Shown: positions 51,795-60,321, numbered from the stretch's first letter. The stretch is 64,000 bases of DNA from an uncultured Pseudomonadales bacterium (GCA_951813295.1 CATOTI010000003.1:248001-312000), one strand, 5' to 3'. Translations and numbers: made by a program. The notes: generated by a model not told the origin, from the letters alone.

Positions 51795-53015
51795 CTACTG
51801 CGTCCCGGCGGCGGGCTTACTCTCGTAGCGCGCCGGAACCTCGATGTCGAAGAACTTCGCAGCATTCAATCCCAGTACCTTCGCGCGCTGCTCATCGTCG
51901 AGGTCGCCCATCGTTCGTTCGATCGCCGCGGCCGAATGTGGCCAGGTCCCTTCGTGATGGGGGTAGTCGTTGGCCCACATGAAGTTGTCGATCAGATCGT
52001 GAGCGACGCCGAGCGCGAGGCCCGATCGGTCCTCACCGAAGCTCGCGAACCCTTGCCGTCGGTAGTAGTAGCTCGGCGGCTCTTTCAGGTCGGGCGATAC
52101 CCACATGCGGTGCTTGTAGAAGGCCTCGTCCATAGCTTCGAGCAACCACGACACCCAGCCGATACCGGCCTCGATCGTCGCGAAGCGCAGCTTCGGATGG
52201 CGCTCCAGTACCCCGGATGCACAGAGATTCGCGACGGGCTCCTGACTCGCGGCACAGCAATGCACGGCGTAGTTGACGATCGCGCCGCCCGGGCCCGAGG
52301 CCGCGCGCGGATCGCGCCCGGTGGACACGTGGATCGTGAGCGGCAGGTTCACATCCTCGATCGCGGACCAGAGCGGTTCGAACTCGCTCTGGTTGTAGTT
52401 GCGCTGATCCATCCCGGTCGGGCCGTACTCGGGCTTCACCGGAATCGTGATGCCCTTGAAACCGAGCTTCGCCACTCGTTCGATCTCCTTCACGGCGGCG
52501 TCGACATCGAGCGTCGGGATCTGCGCCATCGGCAGGATACGGTCCTGATGCGCACCGAGCTCTTCGTGTGCCCAATCGTTCCAGGCCTGGCACATCGCCA
52601 TCGAAAAGCCGGGGTCGTTCGTACCGAACGCATGAATGCCTTTGTTGCCAAAGACGATTTCGGCGTCGATGCCATCACGATCCTGATCGCGCAACCGTTC
52701 AGCGACGTTGCGTCCGGTCTTGTTGCGCTCGATGTCCTCGGGGCCCCAGTCGGTCGTATCGGTTTTGATCTTCCACGGCCGGTTGCCCTCGGTGATGATG
52801 AAGGCCTGGCCGTCGACGATCTCGAGGCGGGGTAGGCGTTTTTTGTATTCCGGCGCGATGCGCGACTTCACCCAATCTTTCGGTTCGTTGGCGTGACAGT
52901 CCGCGGAAACGATGAAGTATTTGTTCGGCGCCCCCGGGTGGGCGCTGTGCTTCCAGTCGGACGCGCCTGGGGTTTCCCTGCGCTTCGACATCGTGGTTTC
53001 GACTGATGGCATCAC
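51795..53015 (-). CDS. Amidohydrolase-family enzyme (operon start, 406 aa)
   Basis: A 406-residue Amidohydro_2 barrel protein that leads the operon. The N-terminal metal motif is Ser-Ala-Asp-Cys-His; His-Val-Ser-Thr-Gly-Arg, Gly-Gly-Ala-Ile-Val-Asn-Tyr and Ala-Asn-Asp-Tyr-Pro-His-His follow. It is a close paralog of the protein at 47712-49001 but lacks the charged insert. Relatives decarboxylate, hydrate or hydrolyse aromatic and ring-opened acids. The ATG at 53015 has GGAG seven bases upstream; a second ATG follows directly. A probable promoter lies at 53040-53068. Confidence 0.88.
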   Translation of the reverse strand: MMPSVETTMSKRRETPGASDWKHSAHPGAPNKYFIVSADCHANEPKDWVKSRIAPEYKKRLPRLEIVDGQAFIITEGNRPWKIKTDTTDWGPEDIERNKTGRNVAERLRDQDRDGIDAEIVFGNKGIHAFGTNDPGFSMAMCQAWNDWAHEELGAHQDRILPMAQIPTLDVDAAVKEIERVAKLGFKGITIPVKPEYGPTGMDQRNYNQSEFEPLWSAIEDVNLPLTIHVSTGRDPRAASGPGGAIVNYAVHCCAASQEPVANLCASGVLERHPKLRFATIEAGIGWVSWLLEAMDEAFYKHRMWVSPDLKEPPSYYYRRQGFASFGEDRSGLALGVAHDLIDNFMWANDYPHHEGTWPHSAAAIERTMGDLDDEQRAKVLGLNAAKFFDIEVPARYESKPAAGTQ

Positions 53016-53033
53016 TTACTCCGAGTGGGATTA

Positions 53034-53044
53034 AGTAGGATACT
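53034..53044. promoter_or_regulatory. Short inverted repeat over the -10, candidate GntR site
   Basis: AGTA-GGA-TACT (53034-53044) is a perfect 4-3-4 inverted repeat that overlaps the -10 hexamer of the operon promoter, between that operon and the divergent GntR gene. Its position suits repression, but the arms are short and chance occurrence is possible. Confidence 0.3.
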
Positions 53045-53068
53045 ATTTAGGCGTTGAAGTCTTGTAAA
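53040..53068 (-). promoter_or_regulatory. Sigma70-like promoter of the CoA-transferase/aldolase operon
   Basis: Reading on the minus strand, TTTACA (53068-53063; five of six to TTGACA) and TAGTAT (53045-53040; four of six to TATAAT) are separated by 17 bases, the optimum. Transcription would start near 53033, about 18 bases before the ATG at 53015. This is the clearest sigma70 promoter I could find in the window. Confidence 0.5.
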
Positions 53069-53079
53069 CGGCCTGACGA

Positions 53080-53802
53080 ATGAGTGCTCGGAGTGAAAGA
53101 GCGTCGACCCGCGTCGCTCGAAACATCGTGACCGATATCCGTGAGCGTCAATTGCCGCCGGGTTCGAAGCTCGACTCCGAGCACGTCATGGTCGACAAGC
53201 AGGCGGCATCCCGTGCCACGGTGCGAGAAGCGCTCAGATTCCTCGAACTGCAAGGCGCGCTGAAAATGACCGCGGGTCCGGGTGGCGGTCCAGTGGTCAA
53301 CACACCCGGCATCGACCACCTCGCGAGCGCGCTGTCGTTGCAGCTTCAGTTCACGAACGCGACCTTCCGCTCGGTACTCGAGGCGCGCCGTTCGATCTAT
53401 CCGGTGCTCGTCGGTGAAGCGGCTGACCATGCGACGGACGAAGAGATCGCCGCGCTTCGGGACTCCGTCGCGCGGCTCTATTCGGCAGTCGATGATCCCG
53501 ATGCGGCCACCGCCGAGGCGCGGTGTTTTTTCGAGCTGATCGCGGGTGCGTCGAAGAACCTCGTGCTCGGATTCCTCGTCAACGCACTGCACCTGCTCTC
53601 GGAGCAGACGGGCTTCGAATACGACCTGAAGCACCGACGCGCGAGCGCGCGCCAGGCCGACCGGATTCTCGAGGCGATCGAGGCACGCGATGCGACGACC
53701 GCCCGCCGATTATCCGAAGAGATGCACCTCGCGGCCTGGCGTTACTGGCAAGAGACAGCGCCGGAACTCCTCGATGCGCCCGTCGCGTGGTTGCCCGCGT
53801 AG
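53080..53802 (+). CDS. GntR/FadR-family (FCD) transcriptional regulator
   Basis: A 240-residue regulator with an N-terminal winged helix (about residues 5-70; Arg-Ala-Thr-Val-Arg-Glu-Ala-Leu-Arg-Phe-Leu-Glu as the recognition part) and a helical FCD domain (about 95-225) whose His/Asp/Arg residues bind metal and small acids. It is divergent from the amidohydrolase/CoA-transferase operon with a 64-base gap holding that operon's promoter, so it is the expected repressor or activator, with an intermediate as effector. Confidence 0.9.
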   Translation: MSARSERASTRVARNIVTDIRERQLPPGSKLDSEHVMVDKQAASRATVREALRFLELQGALKMTAGPGGGPVVNTPGIDHLASALSLQLQFTNATFRSVLEARRSIYPVLVGEAADHATDEEIAALRDSVARLYSAVDDPDAATAEARCFFELIAGASKNLVLGFLVNALHLLSEQTGFEYDLKHRRASARQADRILEAIEARDATTARRLSEEMHLAAWRYWQETAPELLDAPVAWLPA

Positions 53803-53811
53803 GTCTTTTGG

Positions 53812-54879
53812 TCAGGTGGACCGAATCAGGTCGACGATCACTTTCGAGACCTGCTCGGGGGCGTTCTCCTGGACGAAATGGCCTCCGCCCTTGATCGTGG
53901 TGTGGGGCAGATCCTTCGTGCCCGGCACTCTCGCAAGGAACTCCGTCTGCCCGCCGGAGGTGACGGGATCGTCGTCGGCAAAAGCGCAGAGGAACGGTTT
54001 CTCGAAGGATTCGAAGAACTCCCAGGCCTTGCCTTGCGCGTCGAGCGAAGCCGATGTCGGCAGTGTCGGCACGTGGCTCGGCATCGCGCGCGGACCCATT
54101 TTGTAGCTCGAATCAGGAAAGGGCGCTTCGTAAGCACGCGCGAGCGATGTCGGGAAAGGTGAACGCATGCCGAGCTTGTGCAGCAGAAACTTGAATGCCC
54201 GCGCGGCGTTGGAGCGGTTTTCCATGGTCATCGACATCATGAAGCCGACAGGCAGGTCTTCGTTTTCCCAGCAGAACTTCTGCCAGTAAGCGAACTTGGT
54301 TGCTGCGTGGGTTCGATCCGTCATCTGACCGAGCGCTTGCTGCATCTCGATGATGGTCGGCGTCGGTTTGTTGGCGCGGAAATCCTCGATCTCGGCGACT
54401 ACCTCGGCCGGTACATCGGGGTTGTAGGGTAGGCCGGTGTTGGAAATCACGACGCGGTCGAAACGGTCGGGGTGATTGACGACGAGCCGAAGGCCGACGA
54501 GCCCGCCCCAGTCCTGGCCGAAAAACGTGATGTTGGTGAAATCGTTCGCATCGAGCCACGCGCCCAGCCACTCGACCTGTCGCTCGTAGCTGTAATCCTC
54601 GAGTGCTGCCGGTTTGTCGGATTTTCCGTAGCCGACGAGATCCGGCGCGATGACGCGCATACCGGCCGCAGTCAGGTGCGGAATCATCTTCCGGTAGAGG
54701 TAGCTCCACACGGGCTGTCCGTGCATGCAGAGAACGATTGGGCGGTCCGTTTCTCCTTCGTCGAGATGGTGGATGCGTAAGTCATCGCCATCGTGGGTTT
54801 TGATCACCGTGTAGTTCGGCTCGAAGGGATAGTCGGCGAGGTTTTCGAAGCGGGCATCGGGTGTGCGGAGGATTTTCAT
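53812..54879 (-). CDS. Haloalkane dehalogenase (HLD-I-like)
   Basis: A 355-residue alpha/beta hydrolase that matches haloalkane dehalogenases: nucleophile Asp123 with halide-binding Trp124 in Gly-Gln-Asp-Trp-Gly-Gly, an oxyanion His-Gly-Gln-Pro-Val-Trp (53-58), an acid at Asp303/Asp304, and His334 in Gly-Gly-Gly-His-Phe. An Asp nucleophile with the following Trp separates these from epoxide hydrolases, which usually have other residues there. It would turn haloalkanes to alcohols plus halide. It is longer than DhlA (310 residues), with a cap insertion. Divergent from the GST gene; the start at 54879 is chosen over upstream in-frame sequence. Confidence 0.82.
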   Translation of the reverse strand: MKILRTPDARFENLADYPFEPNYTVIKTHDGDDLRIHHLDEGETDRPIVLCMHGQPVWSYLYRKMIPHLTAAGMRVIAPDLVGYGKSDKPAALEDYSYERQVEWLGAWLDANDFTNITFFGQDWGGLVGLRLVVNHPDRFDRVVISNTGLPYNPDVPAEVVAEIEDFRANKPTPTIIEMQQALGQMTDRTHAATKFAYWQKFCWENEDLPVGFMMSMTMENRSNAARAFKFLLHKLGMRSPFPTSLARAYEAPFPDSSYKMGPRAMPSHVPTLPTSASLDAQGKAWEFFESFEKPFLCAFADDDPVTSGGQTEFLARVPGTKDLPHTTIKGGGHFVQENAPEQVSKVIVDLIRST

Positions 54880-54977
54880 GGCGAGCCTTGGCGTTCGGAA
54901 AGCTCTATTGTCGCGTTTCCAGTGTGCAGGCTGAACCGCGTCGCGGGGCATATTCGAACTGAAGGAGGGGAGCACAA

Positions 54978-55631
54978 ATGTCAGACGAGAAGATCGTGAT
55001 CTACGGTCACCAGGCGAGCCGGGCGTCGCGCCCGTACTGGCTCTTGCGTGAGTACGGTAAGACGATCAACGAAGACTTCATCGAGGTCGACACCGGCGGT
55101 CCCGTCACCGGTTTCAACGAGGTTCGGGATTCCGAAGAGTTTCTCGCACTCAATCCCTATCGTCTGATTCCCGTCATGAAGCATGGCGATGTGGTGTTGT
55201 ACGAATCGCAGGCCATTTGTCAGTACATCGCTGACCTGCTCGGCGGTCCGATGGCAGCGCAGGACGCGGGCGAACGCGCGCGCATCAACATGTACGGGCT
55301 GAACTCGATCGCGAACTTCGAACCGAACTTCCTGCCGATGGTGTTTGGCCAGGGCGGCGAAGAGGGCAAGAAGCGGTTCATAGAGAACCTCGAGCCGCTG
55401 CTTGGCGCACTCAACACGGAACTCGAAGGACGCGAGTATCTGATCGGCGAAGGTGCGGGACGATTCACGGTCGCAGACATCATGATGGCGTCGGTCGTCG
55501 GCCAGTACGGTCGGGCGATCAAGTTCGACTTCTCGCCCTGGCCGAACATCGATGCATGGGTGCAGCTGACGACCCGTCGTCCCGCGTTCTACCCGCCGCG
55601 CGACATGAAGGTGAACCCGCTCAAGGATTGA
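54978..55631 (+). CDS. Glutathione S-transferase
   Basis: A 217-residue GST with the N-terminal thioredoxin fold (Ser-Arg-Ala-Ser-Arg-Pro-Tyr-Trp-Leu-Leu near the catalytic Ser, Ile-Pro-Val-Met cis-Pro, Tyr-Glu-Ser-Gln-Ala-Ile-Cys-Gln-Tyr for glutathione binding) and a helical C-terminal half with Phe-Thr-Val-Ala-Asp-Ile-Met. It conjugates or removes groups with glutathione. The start follows AGGAGGGG. It shares a 98-base promoter region with the divergent dehalogenase, suggesting a role with halogenated compounds, although the lig genes next door also use glutathione-related chemistry in some bacteria. Confidence 0.9.
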   Translation: MSDEKIVIYGHQASRASRPYWLLREYGKTINEDFIEVDTGGPVTGFNEVRDSEEFLALNPYRLIPVMKHGDVVLYESQAICQYIADLLGGPMAAQDAGERARINMYGLNSIANFEPNFLPMVFGQGGEEGKKRFIENLEPLLGALNTELEGREYLIGEGAGRFTVADIMMASVVGQYGRAIKFDFSPWPNIDAWVQLTTRRPAFYPPRDMKVNPLKD

Positions 55632-55646
55632 TTCGCCGAACGGCTG

Positions 55647-56594
55647 CTAGTCGGCTCCGAGGCATCGTTCGAGGCGGTCGAGCGTTCGCATCGCCTCGAG
55701 GCCCTGGGCGAGGCTCGAATTCGGTTCGCGTTCTTCGCGGATCGCGGCAAAGAACTCGCGATCGGCGAGTTCGATGCCGTCGGTACTGACATCGATACCA
55801 CTCACGTCGATCTGTTCCCCGTCGCCGGTGAAGAGGTCGTCGTAGTTGGCGACGAACGTGCCGTTGTCGCAGATGTAGCGAAAGAACGTCCCGAACGGAC
55901 CGTCGTTGTTGAACGACAGCGAGAGCGTGCAGAGAGCCCCCGAGTCACTCTTGAGGCCGATGGTCATGTCCATTGCGATGCCGAGATCGGGATGGGTGGG
56001 GCCCTGGAGGGCGACCACGTCGGCCGCGGGTCCGCCGGTTTGATATTGGAATAGATCGACGGTGTGACAGGCGTGGTGCCAGAGCAGATGGTCGGTCCAG
56101 CTGCGTGGCTCGCCTTTGGCGTTGGTGTTCGTCCGGCGGAAGAAGAAGGTCTGCACGTCCATCTGCTGCACGTTGAGTTCGCCGGCGACGACTTTCTGGT
56201 GGATCCACTGATGCGACGGATTGAAACGGCGGACGTGATCAACCATTGCGATCACGCCCGTGTCGCTCGCAAGGCGTACGAGATCTTCGGCATCGGCGAG
56301 GTTGTCTGCCATCGGGATCTCGACGAGCACGTGTTTGCCTTCTTGCATGACCTGACGCGCCTGTGCCGCGTGGATCGGTGTCGGGCTTGCAAGGATCGCC
56401 GCTTCGACGTCCGGTCGAGCGAGCGCTTCGGCGAGATCGAGCGTGCAATGCGAGATACCTCGAGTCGCGGCGACTTGCTCGACAGCTTCCTGTACGCCGC
56501 CGCAGATCGAATCGACCTCGATACCTTCGATCCGTTCGAGCGCATCGAGATGTTTGTTGGCGAAAGCGCCTTCGCCGACCATGACGACCTTCAT
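55647..56594 (-). CDS. ligC: 4-Carboxy-2-hydroxymuconate-6-semialdehyde dehydrogenase (LigC)
   Basis: A 315-residue Gfo/Idh/MocA-fold NAD(P) oxidoreductase. Gly7-x-Gly9 opens the Rossmann part; the middle section with Asn-Pro-Ser-His-Gln, Gln-Gln-Met-Asp-Val-Gln-Thr and Gly-Glu-Pro-Arg-Ser-Trp-Thr-Asp-His matches Sphingobium LigC closely as I remember it, as does the later Tyr-Ile-Cys-Asp-Asn-Gly-Thr. It oxidises the hemiacetal of the protocatechuate 4,5-cleavage product to 2-pyrone-4,6-dicarboxylate. Its start overlaps the ligK stop, placing it last in the ligJ-U-K-C operon. Confidence 0.93.
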   Translation of the reverse strand: MKVVMVGEGAFANKHLDALERIEGIEVDSICGGVQEAVEQVAATRGISHCTLDLAEALARPDVEAAILASPTPIHAAQARQVMQEGKHVLVEIPMADNLADAEDLVRLASDTGVIAMVDHVRRFNPSHQWIHQKVVAGELNVQQMDVQTFFFRRTNTNAKGEPRSWTDHLLWHHACHTVDLFQYQTGGPAADVVALQGPTHPDLGIAMDMTIGLKSDSGALCTLSLSFNNDGPFGTFFRYICDNGTFVANYDDLFTGDGEQIDVSGIDVSTDGIELADREFFAAIREEREPNSSLAQGLEAMRTLDRLERCLGAD

Positions 56595-57268
56595 TCTTCG
56601 TACCTGAGCCCCGCGGCTCTTAGTTTTTCACGCATACCGTAAACGTCGAGGCCCATCTCGCCGTTGGCGAGCCGGGTGCGGGTATCGGCTTCCTTGTCTG
56701 TCCTTGCTGTCGACTTTTTGAGCGCGTCGTCAGCGGTTTCACGGGGCACGATGCAAACGCCGTCGTCGTCGGCGACGACGACATCGCCCGGATTGACGAG
56801 ACAGCCGGCGCAGACGACCGGGACGTTGACCGAACCCGGCGTCGCTTTCACCGTCCCTTTGGCGGAGATGGCTTTCGACCAGACGGGAAAACCCATTTCC
56901 GTCAGATCGCGTACGTCGCGCACACCCGCGTCGATCACTAGGCCCAGAACGCCGCGTGTCTGTGCGGACGTCGCGAGGAGATCGCCGAACATCCCGTCGC
57001 TGTTATCGGAGGAGAGGCCGACGAGGAGGATGTCGCCGGGTTGGCAGAGCTCGATCGCGACATGCAGCATCCAGTTGTCCCCAGGATGCGCGAGTACCGT
57101 GACCGCGGATCCGGCAATTCGCGCGCCGGGGTAGATCGGGCGCATGTAGGGATGCAACAGACCGAAACGGCCCTGCGCTTCGTGAACGGTCGAGACACCG
57201 TGTTCCGCGAGCCCCGCGATGGTTTCGGGTTCGGCTCGGTTTATCGTCTTGATTGCGACGCTCGTCAC
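56591..57268 (-). CDS. ligK: 4-Carboxy-4-hydroxy-2-oxoadipate aldolase (LigK, RraA-like)
   Basis: A 225-residue RraA-like class II aldolase. Features are Val-Ser-Thr-Val-His-Glu-Ala-Gln-Gly-Arg near residue 25 and the conserved active-site Asp113-Ala-Gly-Val-Arg117-Asp118. It splits 4-carboxy-4-hydroxy-2-oxoadipate into pyruvate and oxaloacetate, the last step of the pathway, and usually also decarboxylates oxaloacetate. It overlaps ligC by four bases and follows ligU by 12. Confidence 0.93.
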   Translation of the reverse strand: MTSVAIKTINRAEPETIAGLAEHGVSTVHEAQGRFGLLHPYMRPIYPGARIAGSAVTVLAHPGDNWMLHVAIELCQPGDILLVGLSSDNSDGMFGDLLATSAQTRGVLGLVIDAGVRDVRDLTEMGFPVWSKAISAKGTVKATPGSVNVPVVCAGCLVNPGDVVVADDDGVCIVPRETADDALKKSTARTDKEADTRTRLANGEMGLDVYGMREKLRAAGLRYEE

Positions 57269-57280
57269 AGCGCTCTCCTT

Positions 57281-58333
57281 TCACACATAGATCTCGCCTT
57301 TAAAGATGGTTCGTGCCGTTCGAATGACCCCGGCCTTGGTGACGCTGCCGCCATCGTCGTATTCGAGCACGAGACGAAAAGCGCCAGCGGGATGTTCGAC
57401 GTCGAGCGTCTTGATCGAGCCGCTCGGAATGTTGGCGAGCGCAGCGACGGCTGAGGCTGGCAAAGCGCAGGCGGTCGCGGCCGATACCGCGCCGAGAACG
57501 CCGATCGTCTTGTGGCAGGTATGCGGGATGAAGGTCCGCGTCATGAAGGCGCCGCCGGCGGTGGGCGGACTGACGAGACACATCTTCGGCACGCTTTTGC
57601 TGGCGACGTCGCCGAGCCCCATGGCGGGACCGACCTTGAGGCGAATGGACTCGAGTGCCTTCTTCAACCCGTCGTTGCGGTCGAGAACCTCCGGCGCTTC
57701 GGTGCCGCTGATGCCCATCGCGTCGGCCCGCATCGCAACCACGGGCATGCCGTTGTCGACGCAGGTGACGCGAACGCCGTCGAACTCGTCGACGACGTTG
57801 CCGGTCGGCAGCAATGCGCCGCAGGAGGATCCCGCGATCTCGAGATAGTTGCAGATGATTGGCGCCGCGGTGCCGGGCACACCGTCGATCGACGTCTCAC
57901 CATCGATCGCGACGACCCCACCGGGAGTCTGGATATCGAGGTGACAGACCGCGCCGGTGTTCTGCATCCGAATACGCACGGTCGTCACATTATCTCCGGG
58001 TGTGACGAGCCCTTCGTTGATCGCAAAGAGACCAACCCCCGCGAGGATGTTGCCGCAGTTCTGCATATCGCTCACGGTCTGCTGCGCGGGGTCGATCTGC
58101 AGAAAGAGATAGTCGACATCGATGCCTTCGGTGCTGCCGGAGTCGACGACCGCGACCTTGCTCGAGAGTGGATGGCCGCCGCCGATGCCGTCGATCTGTA
58201 GCGGGTCGGGTCCGCCCATCGCACGAAGCAAGGTGGCATTGCGCTCGTCTGGCGAGTCCGGCAGGTGAGCGCGATGGAAATAGGCGCCGCGACTCGTTCC
58301 GCCGCGAATGACCGTACAAGCGATGGCGGGCAT
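57281..58333 (-). CDS. ligU: 4-Oxalomesaconate tautomerase (LigU, PrpF-like)
   Basis: A 350-residue PrpF-fold isomerase. Arg-Gly-Gly-Thr-Ser-Arg-Gly near residue 10, Lys59 in Ser-Ser-Lys-Val-Ala and Cys93 in Gln-Asn-Cys-Gly-Asn are the expected catalytic region of LigU/GalD enzymes. It interconverts keto, enol and double-bond isomers of 4-oxalomesaconate after LigI opens the pyrone, so LigJ can hydrate the product. It sits six bases after ligJ, in one operon with ligK and ligC. Confidence 0.92.
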   Translation of the reverse strand: MPAIACTVIRGGTSRGAYFHRAHLPDSPDERNATLLRAMGGPDPLQIDGIGGGHPLSSKVAVVDSGSTEGIDVDYLFLQIDPAQQTVSDMQNCGNILAGVGLFAINEGLVTPGDNVTTVRIRMQNTGAVCHLDIQTPGGVVAIDGETSIDGVPGTAAPIICNYLEIAGSSCGALLPTGNVVDEFDGVRVTCVDNGMPVVAMRADAMGISGTEAPEVLDRNDGLKKALESIRLKVGPAMGLGDVASKSVPKMCLVSPPTAGGAFMTRTFIPHTCHKTIGVLGAVSAATACALPASAVAALANIPSGSIKTLDVEHPAGAFRLVLEYDDGGSVTKAGVIRTARTIFKGEIYV

Positions 58334-58339
58334 CGGCGC

Positions 58340-59353
58340 TTAACCGCCGAGACGCGGAAAGACGCGTTTCGCGTTGGCGGCGAAGATCATTGCCTTGTCG
58401 TCCCCGGACGCGTTGGGCGAAGCATCGATGTAACGCTTCGTGTCGTCGAAGTGATGCCCCGTATTCGGATCGACGCCGCGCACGGCACCCAGGAGTTCCG
58501 ACGCAAAAAGTACGTTCTCCGGCGGAATCACATCGAGCAGCAGATCGATCCCGGGTTGGTGGTAAACGCAGGTGTCGAAGAACACGTTGCCGAGCACGAG
58601 TTCCTCGAGATCCGGTTTTCCGTCCATCGCCTGGACGAGTCCACGGAACCGACCCCAGTGGTACGGCACGGCGCCGCCGCCGTGCGGGATGATGAATCGA
58701 ATCGACAGGAAGTCGGTCAGCAGGTCCGAGGTCAGCATCTGCATGAACGCCGTCGTGTCGGCCCCCAGGTAGTGCGAACCGGTGGTGTGAAACTGCGGGT
58801 TGCAGGCCGCGCTCACATGGATCATCGCCGGGACGTTGAGGTCACACATCGACTCGTAAAACGGATACCAGTAGCGGTCACCCAACGGTGGTCCGGTCCA
58901 GAATCCACCGGTCGGATCGGGGTTCAGATTGCAGCCGATGAATCCGTATTCGTTGACGCAGCGTTCGAGCTCCGCGACGCATGCCGCCATCGATTCGCCG
59001 GGCGATTGCGGGAGTTGAGCGACGCCCACGAAGTTGTCGGGATAGAGCTTCGTGATCCGGTGGATCAGCTCGTTGCAGTGCTCCGTCCAGTGTTTCGACG
59101 TATGGCCGTTGCCGATGTGGTGGCCCATCCACGAGGCTCGTGGCGAAAAGATCGTGAGATCGGTGCCTCGGTCGGCCTGCATCTTGAGCTGGTTGCCCTC
59201 GAGGCTGTCGACGATCTGCTGATCGGAGATGTTCAAGAAGCCCTTACTGCCCACGGCGAGCGGGTCCTGTTCGAGCTCCGAGCGCTGCGCGTCCCGGTAG
59301 TCGCCGAGTTCGGACGGCGCTGTCGTGTAGTGGCCATGACAGTCGATGATCAT
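58340..59353 (-). CDS. ligJ: 4-Oxalomesaconate hydratase (LigJ)
   Basis: A 337-residue amidohydrolase-fold hydratase. The metal motif is Asp-Cys-His6-Gly-His8, and the Ser-Pro-Arg-Ala-Ser, Gly-Cys-Asn-Leu-Asn-Pro-Asp and Pro-His-Gly-Gly-Gly-Ala-Val-Pro-Tyr-His-Trp-Gly blocks match Sphingobium LigJ as I remember it. It adds water to 4-oxalomesaconate to make 4-carboxy-4-hydroxy-2-oxoadipate. It leads the minus-strand lig operon and is divergent from ligI; the 86-base gap between them shows a TATAAC box (59385-59390) but no firm promoter. Confidence 0.94.
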   Translation of the reverse strand: MIIDCHGHYTTAPSELGDYRDAQRSELEQDPLAVGSKGFLNISDQQIVDSLEGNQLKMQADRGTDLTIFSPRASWMGHHIGNGHTSKHWTEHCNELIHRITKLYPDNFVGVAQLPQSPGESMAACVAELERCVNEYGFIGCNLNPDPTGGFWTGPPLGDRYWYPFYESMCDLNVPAMIHVSAACNPQFHTTGSHYLGADTTAFMQMLTSDLLTDFLSIRFIIPHGGGAVPYHWGRFRGLVQAMDGKPDLEELVLGNVFFDTCVYHQPGIDLLLDVIPPENVLFASELLGAVRGVDPNTGHHFDDTKRYIDASPNASGDDKAMIFAANAKRVFPRLGG

Positions 59354-59439
59354 TGCGAGAACCCTTAAACGGACGCCGCGATGCTATAACGCCGCTTCGC
59401 ATTCGGCGATCAGCCGCGACACGAGAACGAGGGGAGAGC

Positions 59440-60321
59440 ATGGATCCCGATTGGCTGCCGTTTCATCCAGACCCGTCGATTCCGAAGTACCAGGCGCCGC
59501 CCGGCGCCGTCGATGCCCATTGCCACGTCTTTGGCCCGGCCGATACGTTTCCGTTTGCGGCCGCGCGTAAATACACACCCTGCGATGCCGGTAAGGATGC
59601 GTTGTTCGCTCTGCGCGACCATCTCGGGTTCGATCGCAACGTCGTTGTTCAGGCGACTTGCCACGGGGCCGACAACCGGGCGTTGGTCGATGCGCTTCAC
59701 TCGAGCGAGGGGCGCGCCCGCGGCGTTGCCACCGTTCGGCGTGACGTCGGCAACGATGAACTCGATGAACTCCACGAGGCGGGCGTCCGTGGCGTGCGAT
59801 TCAATTTCGTCAAACGCCTGGTCGACAAACTGCCGCATGAAGATCTCGTTGCCATCGCGGAACGGATCACCGACTACGGTTGGCACATCGTGATCTATTT
59901 CGAGGCGCAGGAACTCGACGAGATCTGGGATCTGGTCACGCATCTGCCGACACGAGTCGTCGTCGATCATATGGGCCGGCCCGACGTGTCGAAGCCGGTC
60001 GAGGGGGCTGAGTTCCAGAGGTTCGTCGAGCTGCTCGCGACGCACGAGAACTTCTATTCGAAAGTCAGTTGCCCGGAACGGCTCTCGATCGAAGGGCCAC
60101 CGCATTACAGCGACGTCGTGCCGTTCGCCCGCCACATCGTCGAGCGTTTTCCCGATCGCGTGCTGTGGGGAACCGATTGGCCGCACCCGAACATGAAATC
60201 GCACATGCCGGATGACGGCGCGTTGGTGGACGTGATTCCCGAGATCGCGACGACGGATGAGCTGCAGCGGCGGCTTCTCGTCGACAATCCGATGCGCCTC
60301 TACTGGCCCGAAACTGACTGA
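59440..60321 (+). CDS. ligI: 2-Pyrone-4,6-dicarboxylate hydrolase (LigI)
   Basis: A 293-residue amidohydrolase-family lactonase. The metal motif Asp-Ala-His27-Cys-His29, the Phe-Ala-Leu-Arg-Asp-His-Leu-Gly-Phe segment and Gly-Thr-Asp246-Trp-Pro-His-Pro-Asn match LigI; this family can work without metal. It opens 2-pyrone-4,6-dicarboxylate to 4-oxalomesaconate. ATG 59440 has GGGGAGA just upstream; in-frame starts upstream are unconserved. The monooxygenase gene follows after 13 bases. Confidence 0.95.
   Translation: MDPDWLPFHPDPSIPKYQAPPGAVDAHCHVFGPADTFPFAAARKYTPCDAGKDALFALRDHLGFDRNVVVQATCHGADNRALVDALHSSEGRARGVATVRRDVGNDELDELHEAGVRGVRFNFVKRLVDKLPHEDLVAIAERITDYGWHIVIYFEAQELDEIWDLVTHLPTRVVVDHMGRPDVSKPVEGAEFQRFVELLATHENFYSKVSCPERLSIEGPPHYSDVVPFARHIVERFPDRVLWGTDWPHPNMKSHMPDDGALVDVIPEIATTDELQRRLLVDNPMRLYWPETD

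Noticed and set aside
59353..59440. A ligI/ligJ promoter from TATAAC at 59385
   Set aside because: No matching -35 at the proper spacing was found on the plus strand, so only the -10-like box is noted.
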